64,000 nt of DNA from Mesostigma viride (GCA_009746045.1 RPFO01000594.1:145001-209000); one strand, 5' to 3'; shown: positions 1 through 10,918, numbered from the stretch's first letter. Made by a program: numbers and translations. The notes: generated by a model not told the origin, from the sequence alone.

Positions 1-1036
1 AGGGTCAACTGGAGGTTGATGTCGGCCACCGCGGTCTGCAGTGCCAGCAGAGCCGCGGTGGTGTCCGGCACAGGGCCCAGAAGGTAGATATCATCCAAGT
101 AGGCCTGAATAGCGACCGCCGGGTGGGCAGCATGGACCGCTTGGAGGCAACCCTGGAGGGGGGCGGCAAAGTACAGGGGTCCCAGGGGGTCCCCTTGCTG
201 GGTGCCCGTCCGCGACAGCAGGCCGCCGCGAGAGCCGTCCTCCATGATGTGAACCAGTTGGCCGGGCTGGCCGTAGCACACGGCTGTCCAAGCGTACAAG
301 TCCTCGAAGGACTCCATGACGGCCGCAAACATGCTGGCGCGGGACAGACTGTTGAACGCATTGTGGCAGTCGACCTTGACGACAGCGTGGGTGGGGTGGG
401 CCTCGAGGTAGGCCTGCACCGAATGGATGAGGATATCCGCCCGGCCTGGAGTCGTCACCCCCAGCTGGGCCGCCACCGAGGTCTCACCCGCTGCGAGGGG
501 CGGGCAGAAAAAGGCACGGAGCTCGGGCGCCTTTTGGCGGCAGATCACTTTGCCCACGAGCTTGCGGAGCACCTCACCGCAGGCGATCGGGCGCACCTTG
601 CCCTCGGGGGGGGCAAGACACCCTTGAGCAGAGCGAGGAGGCGAGCGCCCGCTAACCACTCGCGCGCAGCGGGAGGAATGCGACCAGCCGCCAGGTCAAT
701 GAGGGTGTCAAAGAGAATGTCCTCGCCCCCATGCCCCACCAGGACCTCCAAGTGCTCGTAGCGCCAGCCCGACGGCCCGGTAGAGGAAGCCCGCGGGACC
801 GCACGCATCACCTCCAGGAAGCAGTCGCGGTCCAGCCGGAGGGGGGCCGGCAGGGGGTCCGGCACGGGCAGCTGGAAGCCGGGCTCCGCAGGGTGAAGAG
901 CCTCCAAGGCCGCCAGGGTAGCCGCATTGGCGGGGGCCAGCTTGGCCATTTCCAAGCGGGTCATGGCCCGGCTGAGCTGCCCCTCGCGGACGAGGCGGAT
1001 GACGTCGGCGGCCACCCGCTCGAAGTTGACCTCCAG
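1..1036 (-). pseudogene. LINE reverse transcriptase domain, partial, frameshifted
   Basis: Read on the minus strand this encodes a non-LTR retrotransposon reverse transcriptase. It starts near 1036 with the thumb-proximal N-terminal part (RVAADVIRLVREGQLSRA), then STGPSGWRYEHL. After a frame change come KVRPIACGEVLRKLVGK, the palm motif VKVDCHNAFN (about 345-370), TGTQQGDPLG (about 180-215) and the catalytic YLDD box (about 90-102). The frame stays open to base 1, so the C-terminal part lies outside. The frame change coincides with a run of eight G at 606-613, so it is either decay or a homopolymer error. No endonuclease domain is seen upstream: homology stops at 1036, where a repeat unit begins. 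The YLDD box differs from the YADD of the LINE at 16.4-17.4 kb, so this is another clade. Confidence 0.85.
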
Positions 1037-1660
1037 ATATATATACCAGTAGTGTAGATTAGTAAGGCTTAGCCTAGCATGTGGCCCACGCGCATGTGCG
1101 CCTATAATGGCCCCCATGGATGTTGCCTTCAGAATTTAGCCACGCCATGCCTATAATGGGACCCCCATGGATGTTGCATTAAGAATTTAGCCATGCTACG
1201 CCATTGAATTGAATTGAATTGTAACATAACTCCGTTGGGAGTATATGTAGCACATAGCCCTTGAGAGGGGGCATATGGCCTATCATACATCCTAAGCTAC
1301 TTCCTGCAAGGGTGGGGATGTAAAGGACCCTTGCTCTAGGTGCACCAGGGCACTTGCATCCCCATGATCTTCAAGCTATGCCCAGCGAAGGGGGAGCCTG
1401 TCATGGGGGGGAAGATCAGCATAGCTATACAAAGAAGCTAGGGCATGGCGTCTCAGCAGAGAGTTACTCCCTGCATAGGCACAACAGAACTAAATAAAGC
1501 TAGGCATCATCTGGGGTGTGGCTCATCATAGGCACACATGTACATGATTAAGTAAAGCGCGTGGCTTAGCTGGGATAGTGCCTCTAGGAGGCGTACATGT
1601 ATATGGCCACGGTCTATATCTATGCTACACTACTACTGCTATATTCCCCTAAGCTGGGGC
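1036..1660. repeat. Repeat unit between LINE RT and ORF1 (copy 1)
   Basis: About 620 bp that recurs at 15296-16010. Its ends are inverted relative to each other: a GCAGTAGTGTAG-like sequence near 1046 in plus orientation and its complement near 1630-1645. It carries a minus-strand SINE-like element (1204-1560). It lies exactly between the RT fragment and the ORF1 fragment, where the endonuclease half of ORF2 would be expected, so it replaced or displaced that part. Whether it is a foldback element or rearranged LINE 3' sequence is unresolved. Confidence 0.55.
1204..1560 (-). mobile_element. SINE-like element, family 1, copy a
   Basis: On the minus strand this copy contains blocks found in four or more other places in the window: a GTATAGCTATG-like block, GTGCACCTAGAGCA, TTGCAGGAAGTAG, GCCATATGCCCC, and the 3' end TGTGCTACAT-ACTCC-CAAC-GGAGT-TATGTTA followed by an AATTC repeat tail (1204-1228). 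The ACTCC/GGAGT arms form a 5-bp stem with a CAAC loop. There is no protein-coding capacity. The shared 3' end with the LINE fragment at 10.5-10.9 kb suggests it uses that LINE for movement. Confidence 0.6.
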
Positions 1661-3055
1661 GTCTGGAGTCGCTGGGGCCGCGGGGGGGGGGGGGTCGCCT
1701 GCCAGGGCTTATGGCCGACGTAGATGGCCGCCCCCTTCCAGTACACCGGCTGTCCCGCCTTGGTCTGCCGGAGCTGGAGGTAGGTCGGCCATAGCTCCCG
1801 TCGCCGTTGTTGCTGCGCCAGGGTCAAGAAGTCGTCATCAAGGGTGAAGAGAGTCTTCTCGAGCCGCTTGCGGCGTCTGAGAAAAGAAATCTTGTCCGCC
1901 GGGGTCTTAAAGGTGAGAAGGAGCGGGGGCGGCCCTGCCTTACCCCACGCGCGGGGAAGGCGGTGGGCGGCCAGCTCGATCTCACCGTTAAGGCCCATGC
2001 GACCAAGGATTTCTCTCTCAAACGCACGCAAAAGCTTCTCGGAATTCTCACCTTCCTCCATCTTGAAGTTCTTGACAATGACGTTGAGGCTGCGCTTGGC
2101 GAGCTCGGCCTCCTCGCGGAGGTCAAGCGTCTGCCGTTGAAGCTGGGCTGCGACGGCGGAGGCCGGTGGTGGAGGTGGTATGTTGCTTAAGCATGTCCGC
2201 CCAGGTGGTGATGGGAGGAGCATCGCCGGCCAGGCCAGCCGGGGCTGGCTTGGCGGCAATGTCCTTCACCGCCTGGGCGGTGAGGCCTGCGGTGTTCTGC
2301 AGAACCTCGATAGCGATGGCGTTGTCCTTAAGACGCTGGTCGATGTCGCGGAGCTGGGCGGTGATGGCGTCGGAGGTGGGGGTGGTGGCGGTGGAGGAGG
2401 CGAGGAGGCTGGAAGTGGCGGTGGAGATGGTGGGGAGCTCAGCAGCCAGCGTGCCGCCCATTGCCGCCACATCTGCGGCTAGGGGCGTCACGTGCTGTGA
2501 GATGGTTGCTTGGAGGAGGAGGAAGGTGGATTCGGTCAAGGGGGAGGGGGTCCAGAGGTCCGTGACAGAGCGGTCAAGGATGGAAAAGAGGGCGGCGAGC
2601 TGAAGACGGGGGCGAGACCAGCTGGCCAGGTTCTCAGCATGTTGTCGCATTGTGAACCGGCCGTCAGGTCCAGTGCGGAAGCGGCAAAGGCGTTGAAGGC
2701 GTTGGCACATGTCGAGAAGGGAGGCGTATGACCCATAAAACGAACTCCAGTATCTTGAGGGGTGGCATGTCGAAATAGCTGGGTCTGGCATCGTTGAAGG
2801 TGGAAAATAACCCGTCAACGTCAAAATCGCGCTCAGACCAGCTCGGTTCGGTTGGGCGGCTGCGTTTTGGCTCAGGCGAGGCTGAAGGCGAGGCAGGAAG
2901 CCCGGGAGGGTGCTGGACGACCACCAGTGCGCGACTAGTGGCAGCACTGCCTGCCGGCCCTGATGGCGATCAAGCTGCAGCCGGAGCTGCAGACGTATTT
3001 TCATTGCCGAGCGCAGCCGCCAGGCTGCGTTGCGTCGAGGCGCGTTTATTTGCCA
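1660..3055 (-). pseudogene. LINE ORF1-like protein, disrupted
   Basis: Minus-strand remains of an ORF1. A start codon lies at 3055 (MANKRASTQRS). A TGA near 2972 and frame changes near 2750 and 2180 split it. In order: a KRSRP basic stretch and SERDFDVDGLFSTF (about 2780-2880); a Ser/Thr-rich part; a predicted coiled coil with AITAQLRDIDQRLKDNA (about 2300-2380); then a segment matching the RRM-like and C-terminal parts of L1-type ORF1 proteins, including SLNVIVKNF, ELAAHRLPRAWG and LLLTFKTPADKISFLRR, ending with YWKGAAIYVGHKPWQ near 1700. ORF1 proteins of this type bind the element RNA as trimers. The order ORF1 then RT on one strand fits a single decayed LINE. Confidence 0.7.
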
Positions 3056-3169
3056 TATAGTGCGTTATAGCTTTGGAAAATTATATCAGCATGTGCGTCT
3101 AAGAAAGACGAAGCGATTGTGATATTCACAGCTGAATTCGGGGCTCAAACGTGAAAGTTATGAGCTCCG

Positions 3170-3508
3170 ACAGCCATGGCTACCTCGTGGCTCGTGGCTC
3201 GTGGCTCGTGGCTCGTGCTATGATGCCATGCAGAGAGATGCTCTCTGTCGAGAAGCCATGTCCCAGCTCTTGTATAGCTACGATGATCTTCCTCCCCCGT
3301 GCCAGGATCCCCCCCTTAGGCGGGTTGAACCTGAGACAGCATGGTGGTGCGGGTGCCCTGGTGCACCTAGAGCACGGGTAGCTTACATTCCCACCCCTGC
3401 ATGAAGTAGCCTAGGATGTATTAAAAGCCATATGCCCCCTTCTCAGGGATATGTGCTACATTGACTCCCAACGGAGTGATGTTGATAATTAATTAATTAA
3501 TTAATTAA
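3170..3508 (+). mobile_element. SINE-like element, family 1, copy b
   Basis: Plus-strand copy of the family at 1204-1560. It has the GTATAGCTACGATGATCTT block, CTGGTGCACCTAGAGCA, GCATGAAGTAGCCTAGGATG, and the 3' hairpin ACTCC-CAAC-GGAGT at about 3463-3476, followed by a TTAA repeat tail (3487-3508). A GTGGCTC run at 3186-3216 is a local expansion near its 5' end. Confidence 0.6.
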
Positions 3509-4555
3509 GTTATGGTGAAGTGAGGCAAGTAATTAATGCAAAGTACACCGTCAATCGCACATGTGTGCAGCATAGCCAATGTCCTTGAAAATGCAACGAA
3601 GCACACAGATGCTTTGTACTGTAGGACATGAGCCAAGCGTCGGCATCTCTGCCCAGCCTGTAGGTGAGAACGAGAGCCTGTTTTATTGATCGGGTTCCTG
3701 TTTCGATCTCGAGCAATTGCACATGGGGCTTGCACGCGCTACACTGGGAGTTATTGAGCCCCCAGGCCGTGCATGCAGGCATTTGTACATACACATGTAG
3801 GTAATTACAACACTCCACGACTAAAATTGTCAGGGGGCAATCAGGCGTGTATCATACCAGATCTATAAGTCAACAATAAAGCTAAAATTCAAAATGATGC
3901 AAAAAATGGGAAGAAAATAAAAATGCTAAACTATCGTCATCGTACTGCCTGGCATACTAATCAGTATCACCAGTGCATCACGATCTTCTGGTTGCATGCC
4001 CCGCCATCTTGGCACCTCCCGTGCCAGCATCGACCCTCCGGTGTGTCAGCTACCATTCCTCACTGTTAATGCAGTCTGGCATGCGCGGCCCCACACTCAA
4101 AGAGTGCATGGCCCAACTCAGACGTGGCACATTAGCTGCCCTGGGTTAGACGCTACTGTTGAGCAATGCCTTGTAAAACACCCACTAGGAGCCAAACTGA
4201 CTCTTGCCCCTGGGCGGATGTCTCTACATCGACTAAATACGCGCCATTAGAACGCAAAGTATCTGAATGTATGCTGCCGTGCATCACCGGCACAAGGCCC
4301 TAACCTGCTTGCATCGGCAGCGATATTATACCTGCTCTAAAAGGAAGAAACACGGTTCTGCATTAATCCTGATTTAAAAGGAAGAAACACGGTTCTGCCA
4401 GAGTCGGCAGCATCGATCCTGCTTGGGTCTGCGGTACTGCTCCATCCTGCCTACACGCAGGCAGCATTAATCAATCCTGCTTGGGTAAGCAGCATTACCC
4501 TCCAGATTGGGTCTGCAGAACAACAATCTGCCAGGGTCGGCAGCATTGCTCCTTT
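3509..4555. other. Intergenic DNA downstream of the USP gene
   Basis: No convincing exon seen on either strand. The part next to the stress-protein gene (4330-4555) would be its 3' untranslated region and holds imperfect repeats of GGAAGAAACACGGTTCTG (4345-4400) and of CTGCTTGGGT-like words (4415-4520). Confidence 0.5.
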
Positions 4556-5182
4556 TTAATCTTGCTTGGGCTGCGCCACGGGCGTCTCGGGCGGCATTTT
4601 GACGATGATGATCGGGCAGTGGCAGTGGTGTACGCAGTGGTCGCTCACCGACCCCAGGAGCGTCCTGCGGGAGGTGCGCGTTTATTGCCAGAGACCACCA
4701 GTCACAAGGGAAGCAGCCAGGGAAGAAGCATTGTCAGTCGTTGCTCACCGAAACCAGGGGTGTCCTGCGGTTTCAAATGTTTGTTGCAATTAAAATAAAA
4801 GCCAAATCAAATGAAAAGCGGCGTTGAAACGTACGCCATCCGCAAAGTTTCTATCTAGGAAACCTTTTGGAGAGTATGAATAAACCCACTTAGTTACATG
4901 GAAACGTCCACCATCCACACGGGAAGCAGCCAGGGAAGCATCGCTGCCAGCCCCGCAGCACCTTGGTGGGTGTTTATTGCGGGAGTTCAGTGTGACATTA
5001 AGTTCAGTGTAATAGCTTTTGTGAGAGTTCCATGCTGTTAGTTTAGCGTGAAACTTCAGGGTAAGAGCTATTGTGCGTGTTGACTGTGAGCGCTATTGCA
5101 ATCAATGGGTTCGCCGCTAGACATGGGTATGGGCCCATGGGTGCGGCTCATCTCTTGATGGCGCCACTACTATTTTTATTGA

Positions 5183-5248
<66 letters not shown>

Positions 5249-6897
5249 CATCATCATAATCATTCTTATTGGCTCACCTCTTGATGGTGCCCAGACCCCG
5301 GCTGCCCATGACGAGCACGTTGGCGTCTACCGCCTGGCACAGCTCGATGATGCGCTCGCGGGGGTCGCCCTTGAGCAGTTGGACCTCGCACGAGACCTGT
5401 GTTGTGGTAGCAGATATAAGGGCACATGACCAGGGGTGGGTGTGGCACGTGACAAGGCAGCACATATAAATTATTGTAGGTAGGTAGCACATACATAGAT
5501 TGATCACGCTAGCGCTATAGATGCGGTTTACCCTAAGGTATCGTTGGACCTTGCAGGAACTATTCAATTGTGAGAATAGGAATGCACAGGGCTTCAGCTC
5601 CATTGTAAGAAAAGGGCTCCCATGGACGGCCCGCTTTTTTTCCCCCAGAAATGCTAACTTGACTGCTGCCTGCTTATGCGTGCATCTGAGCTCAAAACGT
5701 TGCATCTGTCCTGCCCCCCCCCCCCCCCCCCCCACCCCCCCCCCCCCCACCCCCCACCCCCCCACCCCCACCCCCACCCCCACCCCACCCCCACCCCCAC
5801 CCCACCCCCACCCCCACCCCCACCCCACCCCACCCACCCCCACCCCCACCCCCACCCCCACCCCACCCCCACCCCCACCCCCACCCCCACCCCACCCCCA
5901 CCCCCACCCCCACCCCCACCGCACAGCTTCACGTGTTAGTGGCTGCGACTTTATTGAACCACAGGCGCAGCGCATGTCTCCAAGCCCACTTGGGTTCATA
6001 CCCAATAAGCTTGGATGGTATGACTAACAAAATAAGACCTAAAATCTGCTAGATAATGACATGGCAACTAAAACCCTCCCCCCCGCCTGGTGCCACCGCA
6101 CGCAGGCCCCCAGAGAGTGCCACGTACCCCTACCCCAGAGAGCTACGTAGCCCTACCCAGAAATTGCCATGTACCCCGAACCCCAGAGAGTGCCGCGTAC
6201 CCCTACTCGCTTGGCTTCCGCCTGTAGCTCCTCTGTCAGCCGGGTGCCCGCTTCATTCGACTTTTGTTCCAGGGTATCGCTGAGCTCCGGCGGCAGATTG
6301 ACGGCTATCCCGTCGACGTCCCAGTAATAATCTGGTGGACGCGCGAACAAAACACGACACGCAGTTACAATACCAGGGACGCGATGGCCACGAAGACACA
6401 ACAACATGCATATAGGTTAATCGTGCGGACCTGGGGACGAAGAAATTGATTCTGTGCAATGATTTTTTTCCCCTTACCTTCGGCAAATCGATCACTTCGG
6501 CTATCATACGTTCAAAAATCTACATGATGACATTCTGCAAGTCACTCCTGGGGAAATTCATGCGAACAAAGAGAAATTTGTGCTGCAACCCATTAACACG
6601 TGGGTGTCTATTGTCGGGGCAACTCCTGTAAATAACAAACTGTACTATATGGCGACTTCGCCAAATGCCAGAAACCAAAAGCGGCATCTGACAGGCGAAT
6701 GGCGATACGCAATGCGCTGCAGCTCAAAACACGTGCGCACAAAGCATACCATAGTAAAGAGGCGTCGAAGGGCCCACGCTGATGGCAACGACGCGATCCG
6801 TTTCTGGCCGGACATAATTGGACAGGCACCACCTAAAGGCGTGCTTACTCTCGAGGGAGTGGTCGACGGCCACAACGATAATCCTCGGGCTGGCCAT
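4556..6897 (-). CDS. Universal stress protein (UspA family), four exons
   Basis: Exons by splice sites and phase: 6897-6750 (donor GTATGC, phase 1), 6331-6201 (phase 1 to 0, donor GTACGC), 5396-5278 (phase 0 to 2, donor GTGAGC), 4664-4556 (stop TAA). They join to exactly 507 bp, 168 residues, the usual length of a single-domain UspA protein. The N-terminus MASPRIIVVAVDHSLESKHA is the first strand and loop of the fold. The middle (NLPPELSDTLEQ, LTEELQAEAKRVG) is helical. The C-terminus carries LLKGDPRERIIE, VLVMGSRGLG and LLGSVSDHCVHHCHCPIIIV. G-x2-G-x9-GS is intact, the nucleotide-binding signature of ATP-binding members. A soluble cytosolic stress-response protein is expected; no targeting signal is obvious. 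ATG at 6897 is chosen because the conserved first strand begins four codons later. The first intron of the coding part and the last two are short to medium and the largest holds a G-rich array. Confidence 0.9.
5176..5250. repeat. (ATT)n microsatellite in USP intron 3
   Basis: About 24 ATT units between the third exon (ends 5278) and the last exon (starts 4664), only about 30 bp from the donor site. Confidence 0.9.
5717..5922. repeat. (CCCCCA)n tract in USP intron 2
   Basis: About 200 bp of C-runs separated by single A, mostly C4-5A. It lies in the intron between 6201 and 5396, so the pre-mRNA reads GGGGGT repeats. The proline/histidine and glycine/valine frames crossing it are artefacts of the repeat. 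Confidence 0.95.
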
Positions 6898-7320
6898 GGA
6901 TGCAGTAAGTAACTATATACAAAATACTTTACTTTCTTCACGCGATGAGCGTGTCTTTCCTCTAATTGTCTCACTTGTCGCGTATGATCTTCAATCGAAG
7001 TGTGTTCCACCCAGAGTTCCTTGCGTGAAATTATATCTGAGCTTTGCGAGTTGCGACTGGATCGGAAGCATCCCTCATGATCGCAATTTCACAGTCAGCG
7101 TTCCACGTGGCGGAGTGCGGACCCCGCGGGGCACACCTTTGCAGCAGCTTGCAAAGCTGTATGACGTAGCTGTTGATGACGTAAGACGGTGAATGATCGC
7201 GCGAAAGCCTTCGTGAAAGTTCAAGAATCATATTGTTGCGAAAGCCGTAAATTATCTACTGCAGTTTTCCGAATAGAAATATGAAACTAGCACGGTAGAA
7301 TATGAAACTAGCACGGCTTA
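6898..7320. other. Region upstream of the USP gene
   Basis: No gene is supported. On the minus strand a TATA-like TTTTGTATATAG lies about 15-30 bp before the USP start codon (around 6912-6925) and could be its core promoter or part of a short 5' untranslated region. No other regulatory site can be claimed. Confidence 0.35.
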
Positions 7321-8045
7321 TTCAACGATTGGGGCAAGGGGGGTACTCAAAAACAAGAAAATTTACACGACGCTGAATTCGAGTACTGTAGCTCTCGCGA
7401 AAACAAGCATGTTTGCCACTGGTCGCAACCCCAGGGGGTCTCTAGGTTAGAAGTTACAGAGCCTCAAAAACCGTTAACTTAAAGGGTAGGTAGGTAGGGT
7501 GCCGGGCCGATATGGGTTTTTTACAACAAAACACTTGGATTTTCTGCTAGCTCCCTGTATTGTGGGAATTTTGAAACGGTTTGACGGACAAACTGATAGC
7601 ACTTGGCGAGCTGAACCCAAATCTGCAGTCAAAACTTTCGCAGGTACCATAGAGGGGGGGGGGTCGGTTTGCCCGCAAGATGGTGCTGCCCCTAGGCACG
7701 GAAGTATGCTGCCGTCTGCCACCGACCACTATGTGGCTTCGGCTATGCAGTGCCGTGCCCTGCCAGTATCGCGTCGCGCCGGCCATCGACCCATTTCATA
7801 AAACCGGAATTTTCCCATAACTGAACCAATATGCTCAAACGGTAGAGCTCGCTGAGACGATCATTTTTGCTCCCTAGGGCGACCCCTAGAACCCATGGGA
7901 CCTCAGGGTTTTGCTAGGTACCTATACAGTAGCGCCTACGTGCTAGGTAGGTAGGGTCCAAGGGCCAACTTTCATTGGAAAATTTCAGCGTATGTGTCTG
8001 ATATTTATGTTTTGAGTACCCCCCCGGCCCTTGATTGGGGCATAA
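7321..8045. mobile_element. Possible non-autonomous inverted-repeat element
   Basis: GATTGGGGCAAGGGGGGTACTC (7333 on) is matched in reverse complement by the segment at about 8012-8042, and similarity continues imperfectly inward through ACGCTGAA-like words (about 7370 and 7988). A GGTAGGTAGGTAGGGT word occurs on the plus strand at 7486 and, shorter, at 7945. No transposase frame is visible, so a MITE-like or foldback element is the most that can be proposed. Confidence 0.3.
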
Positions 8046-8289
8046 CTTTGTTTGGAAAAAATCGAGCGATCTCAACTGAGGCGGCGCCAGGTACACGGAT
8101 GGATCAGAGAGGCAATGTCTTTTATGCCGTGGCGTCCGTCTTGGAGGACTAGGCTTACACAATATGCAATGGCGTTTATGGTCTGTGTATGCCAAACAAC
8201 GGTTATCTCTGCCCACATTGATTGGCGGGTGTCCGTCAACACACACCCTGGATGTCTTCTGGCCCGTGTAACCCTCTCACGTCTTACTC

Positions 8290-8820
8290 ATCACTCAAAT
8301 GGAATGTCATGGCACACTGGAGCCGCACTGCTTACTGCTCGCCTCCCCTCCCCCAAACTCACTAGAGGTCTTCCTTGGTACTGGGCTCGTATATGGCAAG
8401 GCTTTATGGCACTTAACTAACCCGACCGCCTACTATTCCCCACAAGTACTACGTGCCGAGGAACTGAAGTTGCACGCCAACCCCTATCATTCTTCAATGA
8501 TATATACCTCAACCCCCTTAATCGCCCCTTTGGATGCTTAAGTGGCCCTAACCCCTATGAAGGCTTCATAACATCCCCCCACCCTGTAACCACTATCCTC
8601 CACCTGTATATTCTCCACGGTGACTGTTACCGCCTCTTAACATATAACGAACTGGCTGCCTGGGTCCCCAATATGCCTACTTATGCTGCCTGGGCCGCGC
8701 TAGTACAAGCCATACCCCCCCGCTGGCACACACTCATGACTTCCCCCCGTGCCCCCTATATAAAGTTGGTGAATAGTGCTGCTTTTGTCCCTAGAGCACG
8801 ACCGCAACATGCTCGGGGAA
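8290..8820 (+). pseudogene. Decayed LINE ORF2, part 1
   Basis: A plus-strand frame reads LPWYWARIWQGFMALN, a stop codon, then PLSFFNDIYLNPLNRPFGC, ILHGDCYRLLTYNELAAW and ALVQAIPPRWHTLM. The pattern (W/N-P segment, a G-x-C/F-x-x-L-x-x-x-E-L helix, then a YxxWxxLxxAIPxxW helix) resembles the region after the RT thumb in L1-like ORF2 proteins. One in-frame stop near 8420 and loss of similarity after 8820 show decay. It probably belongs with the zinc-knuckle segment at 9690-10437. Confidence 0.5.
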
Positions 8821-9689
8821 GGTGATCGCAGAACTCCCCCTTGGAACCCTGCACGTTCAATTAGTGGCGCTGCTGAGTTGCCATAATGGCTGTCTGGCTC
8901 AACTTACAACTGCAGTTTTGTTCCTCCCCACTCAGCTATGCCACCGGATTCAGGTTGTACCTTGGTCCCTTGAACAATCTGTTACGTCGCGTAACAATCT
9001 GTCACCGTTACGGACGTAAATTAGGTCCTTTGCCTCAGTCGTTCCTAGGTTTACGTGTAGCTTGTACCGGTGGACACTGTTGTCCCGGTACCGTGGTGCA
9101 TTGGATGCATTTGGCGTCGCGCCGCGTACTTTAGTAGTGGTCCTTATCCTTCGGGTAGAATGTAGTGGACCAGCGTGCATCTGTGCAATTGTAGGCGAGG
9201 GCCATGTCGGCCCGAGCATGTTGGACCGTTGGTGATCATTTATGCACGTCCTACCCCTCGTGTTGGCACTCGGCATGTGTTAATGAATTGACACATATAG
9301 CTAGGGTAATGGCAGTGTAGTTGTGTTTCCTTCCTCTACTCCTGGAATAAACGGGGTTCGTTTAAATGGCTTATTATGGCGTATTATAGTCGTACTTACG
9401 TAAATGCATTGAGATCCAGCTCGTCACGTTCGTCTTTCGCACAGGGATTAACTAGAGGTGGCCTCACTTATTTAGGTAGTATTAGACCGATTAGAGGTAG
9501 AGGAGGCGGAGGTAGAGGACTGAGTCGTAACACAATCATGTGTATACCAACCCAACCCCAACCTTCCCGACGCTGCTATTATTTGGCTACATGTGGGAGC
9601 AACCCGCCTTGACATGTTGTCATTGGATCCAGTGGAATTTGGCTGGGTGCTACTAAATCAGGGTGACAGCAGAATTCTAAAAGTACACG
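8821..9689. other. Non-coding segment inside the decayed LINE
   Basis: No recognisable domain. A plus-strand reading frame at 9376-9612 gives a basic Ser/Arg/Gly-rich 78-residue product that matches no family I know. An AATAAA precedes it at about 9345. The segment may be an insertion that split the LINE. Confidence 0.3.
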
Positions 9690-10440
9690 GCAGATTGGGG
9701 CTACACAATGCTCTTGCATAAAAACCATCAATTCCACCCGGCCGGACGGACACGCTGGGGCGCTACTGAGTGCATGGCCTGGTCACACTTGGGTCCGCAA
9801 CATCACCCTCGTCGCTGACCACCCGCTAGTAGACCGCCGGGCGACCGACGTACAACACCTCTTGATGCACCGGTCCATCGGGGTCGGGGAGATCCTCCAC
9901 CGGCTATTTCAACATCCTCCCACATGTTTATGTACCAACCCCAATGAAACGGTGGAACACCGATTTTTATGGTGTAACCTCCAGGGAGTTTGGACCTGGC
10001 TGATTGGTTTATGGGCAGCATGGACGTCTGAGCCTATCATACCGGTGTCTACCCGCTCAATTATCTTTGGCATCACTGGCACCGGCCCTGGCCTTGAGCT
10101 CACCTTTGCACAACAAGCGTGGATATGGCTCCGCACCTGCATGTTGTATACAATCTGGACGGTGCGAAATGATGTGGTGTTCAATAGGCGCACCGTGTTC
10201 GACAAAGCCGGGGTTCTCTCACGCTTTATTTACCTATGGAACTCTGGCATGCGACGCTATTGGATGGTCGCAAATGAGCAAAACAAAATCTGGGACCCTG
10301 GCGCGGACCAGGATAAGCCCAGCCCACTTGAGATCTTTCATGACCTCATGGGCAAAAACAGGATCTTTACCCACATGCCCAATGACAACCCATTAGAAGT
10401 CCAGTGGCTTCTGTGGTCTAGTGAAGGCTCCATTTAGCCA
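9690..10440 (+). pseudogene. LINE ORF2 C-terminus with zinc-knuckle-like motif
   Basis: An open plus-strand frame from about 9690 to the stop at 10435-10437 reads LLSAWPGHTWVRNITLVADH, then LMHRSIGVGEILHRLF, then CLCTNPNETVEHRFLWC followed by GVWTWLIGLW. The C-x-C, E-T-x2-H and x4-C spacing resembles the reverse-transcriptase zinc-binding motif at the C-terminus of many plant-type LINEs. It continues through TVRNDVVFNRR and ends in SSEGSI. An AATAAA follows at about 10500, then the tail of an oppositely oriented LINE. It is 5' incomplete, most likely the downstream part of the decayed ORF2 at 8290. Confidence 0.6.
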
Positions 10441-10527
10441 CTGATATCTTGATACCCTAGGCTTATTAGTAGCAGGGATTAACTATTGGATATATTTGGA
10501 ATAAACGTACACCTATTTATCTGGAAA

Positions 10528-10670
10528 CTTAAATTAAATTACATTAAATTATAACATGCCTCCGTTGGGAGATCATGTAGCACATATTCCTTGATGGATG
10601 GGTGGGGTGGAGGAGCCGCGTAATCGAACTAACCTAACTCTAATCTAGCTAGTCTAGAAAATTCCTAACT
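10528..10670 (-). mobile_element. LINE 3' untranslated end, family 1
   Basis: Downstream of the ORF2 stop at 10674, the minus strand reads through to ATGTGCTACAT, a CTCC-CAAC-GGAG hairpin (about 10562-10575), CATGTTA and an A/T-rich AATTTAA-like tail (10528-10558). This is the 3' end also seen on the SINE-like copies, here attached to a protein-coding LINE. Confidence 0.6.
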
Positions 10671-10673
10671 ACA

Positions 10674-10918
10674 CTACTCATCAAAACGCCTCCTCCGCTT
10701 GGGGGGAGGTGGTTTGCCCACAGGGTCGGGCGTGTGAGCCTTGACAATCCTCTTCCACCGCGTCTTGTTCTGCATGGCGGTCCAAAGAAGGGAGAGAGAG
10801 TGGATGCGGTATTCAAACTGGGCTGGGACCAGTAGGTCATCCAGCAACATCTGTACGTAGTTCGTGACATGTTTCCCTACCTTTTTGGCAATGCCTTTGG
10901 GGCCATCTGGAAACTAGC
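10674..10918 (-). pseudogene. LINE ORF2 C-terminal fragment
   Basis: Open minus-strand frame reading GIAKKVGKHVTNYVQMLLDD, then FEYRIHSLSLLWTAMQNKTR, WKRIVKAHTPDPVGK and a basic end KRRRRFDE before TAG at 10676-10674. A Trp-rich, highly basic ORF2 end of this kind is common in LINEs. It is 5' truncated near 10918, as expected after incomplete reverse transcription. Confidence 0.5.

Noticed and set aside
5521-6027. Pro/His-rich plus-strand protein over the CCCCCA tract
   Set aside because: It crosses a microsatellite inside an intron of the USP gene and has no domain.
9376-9612. Basic 78-residue frame resembling a viral coat N-terminus
   Set aside because: Only Arg/Ser/Gly composition supports it. 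There is no second viral gene or conserved motif.
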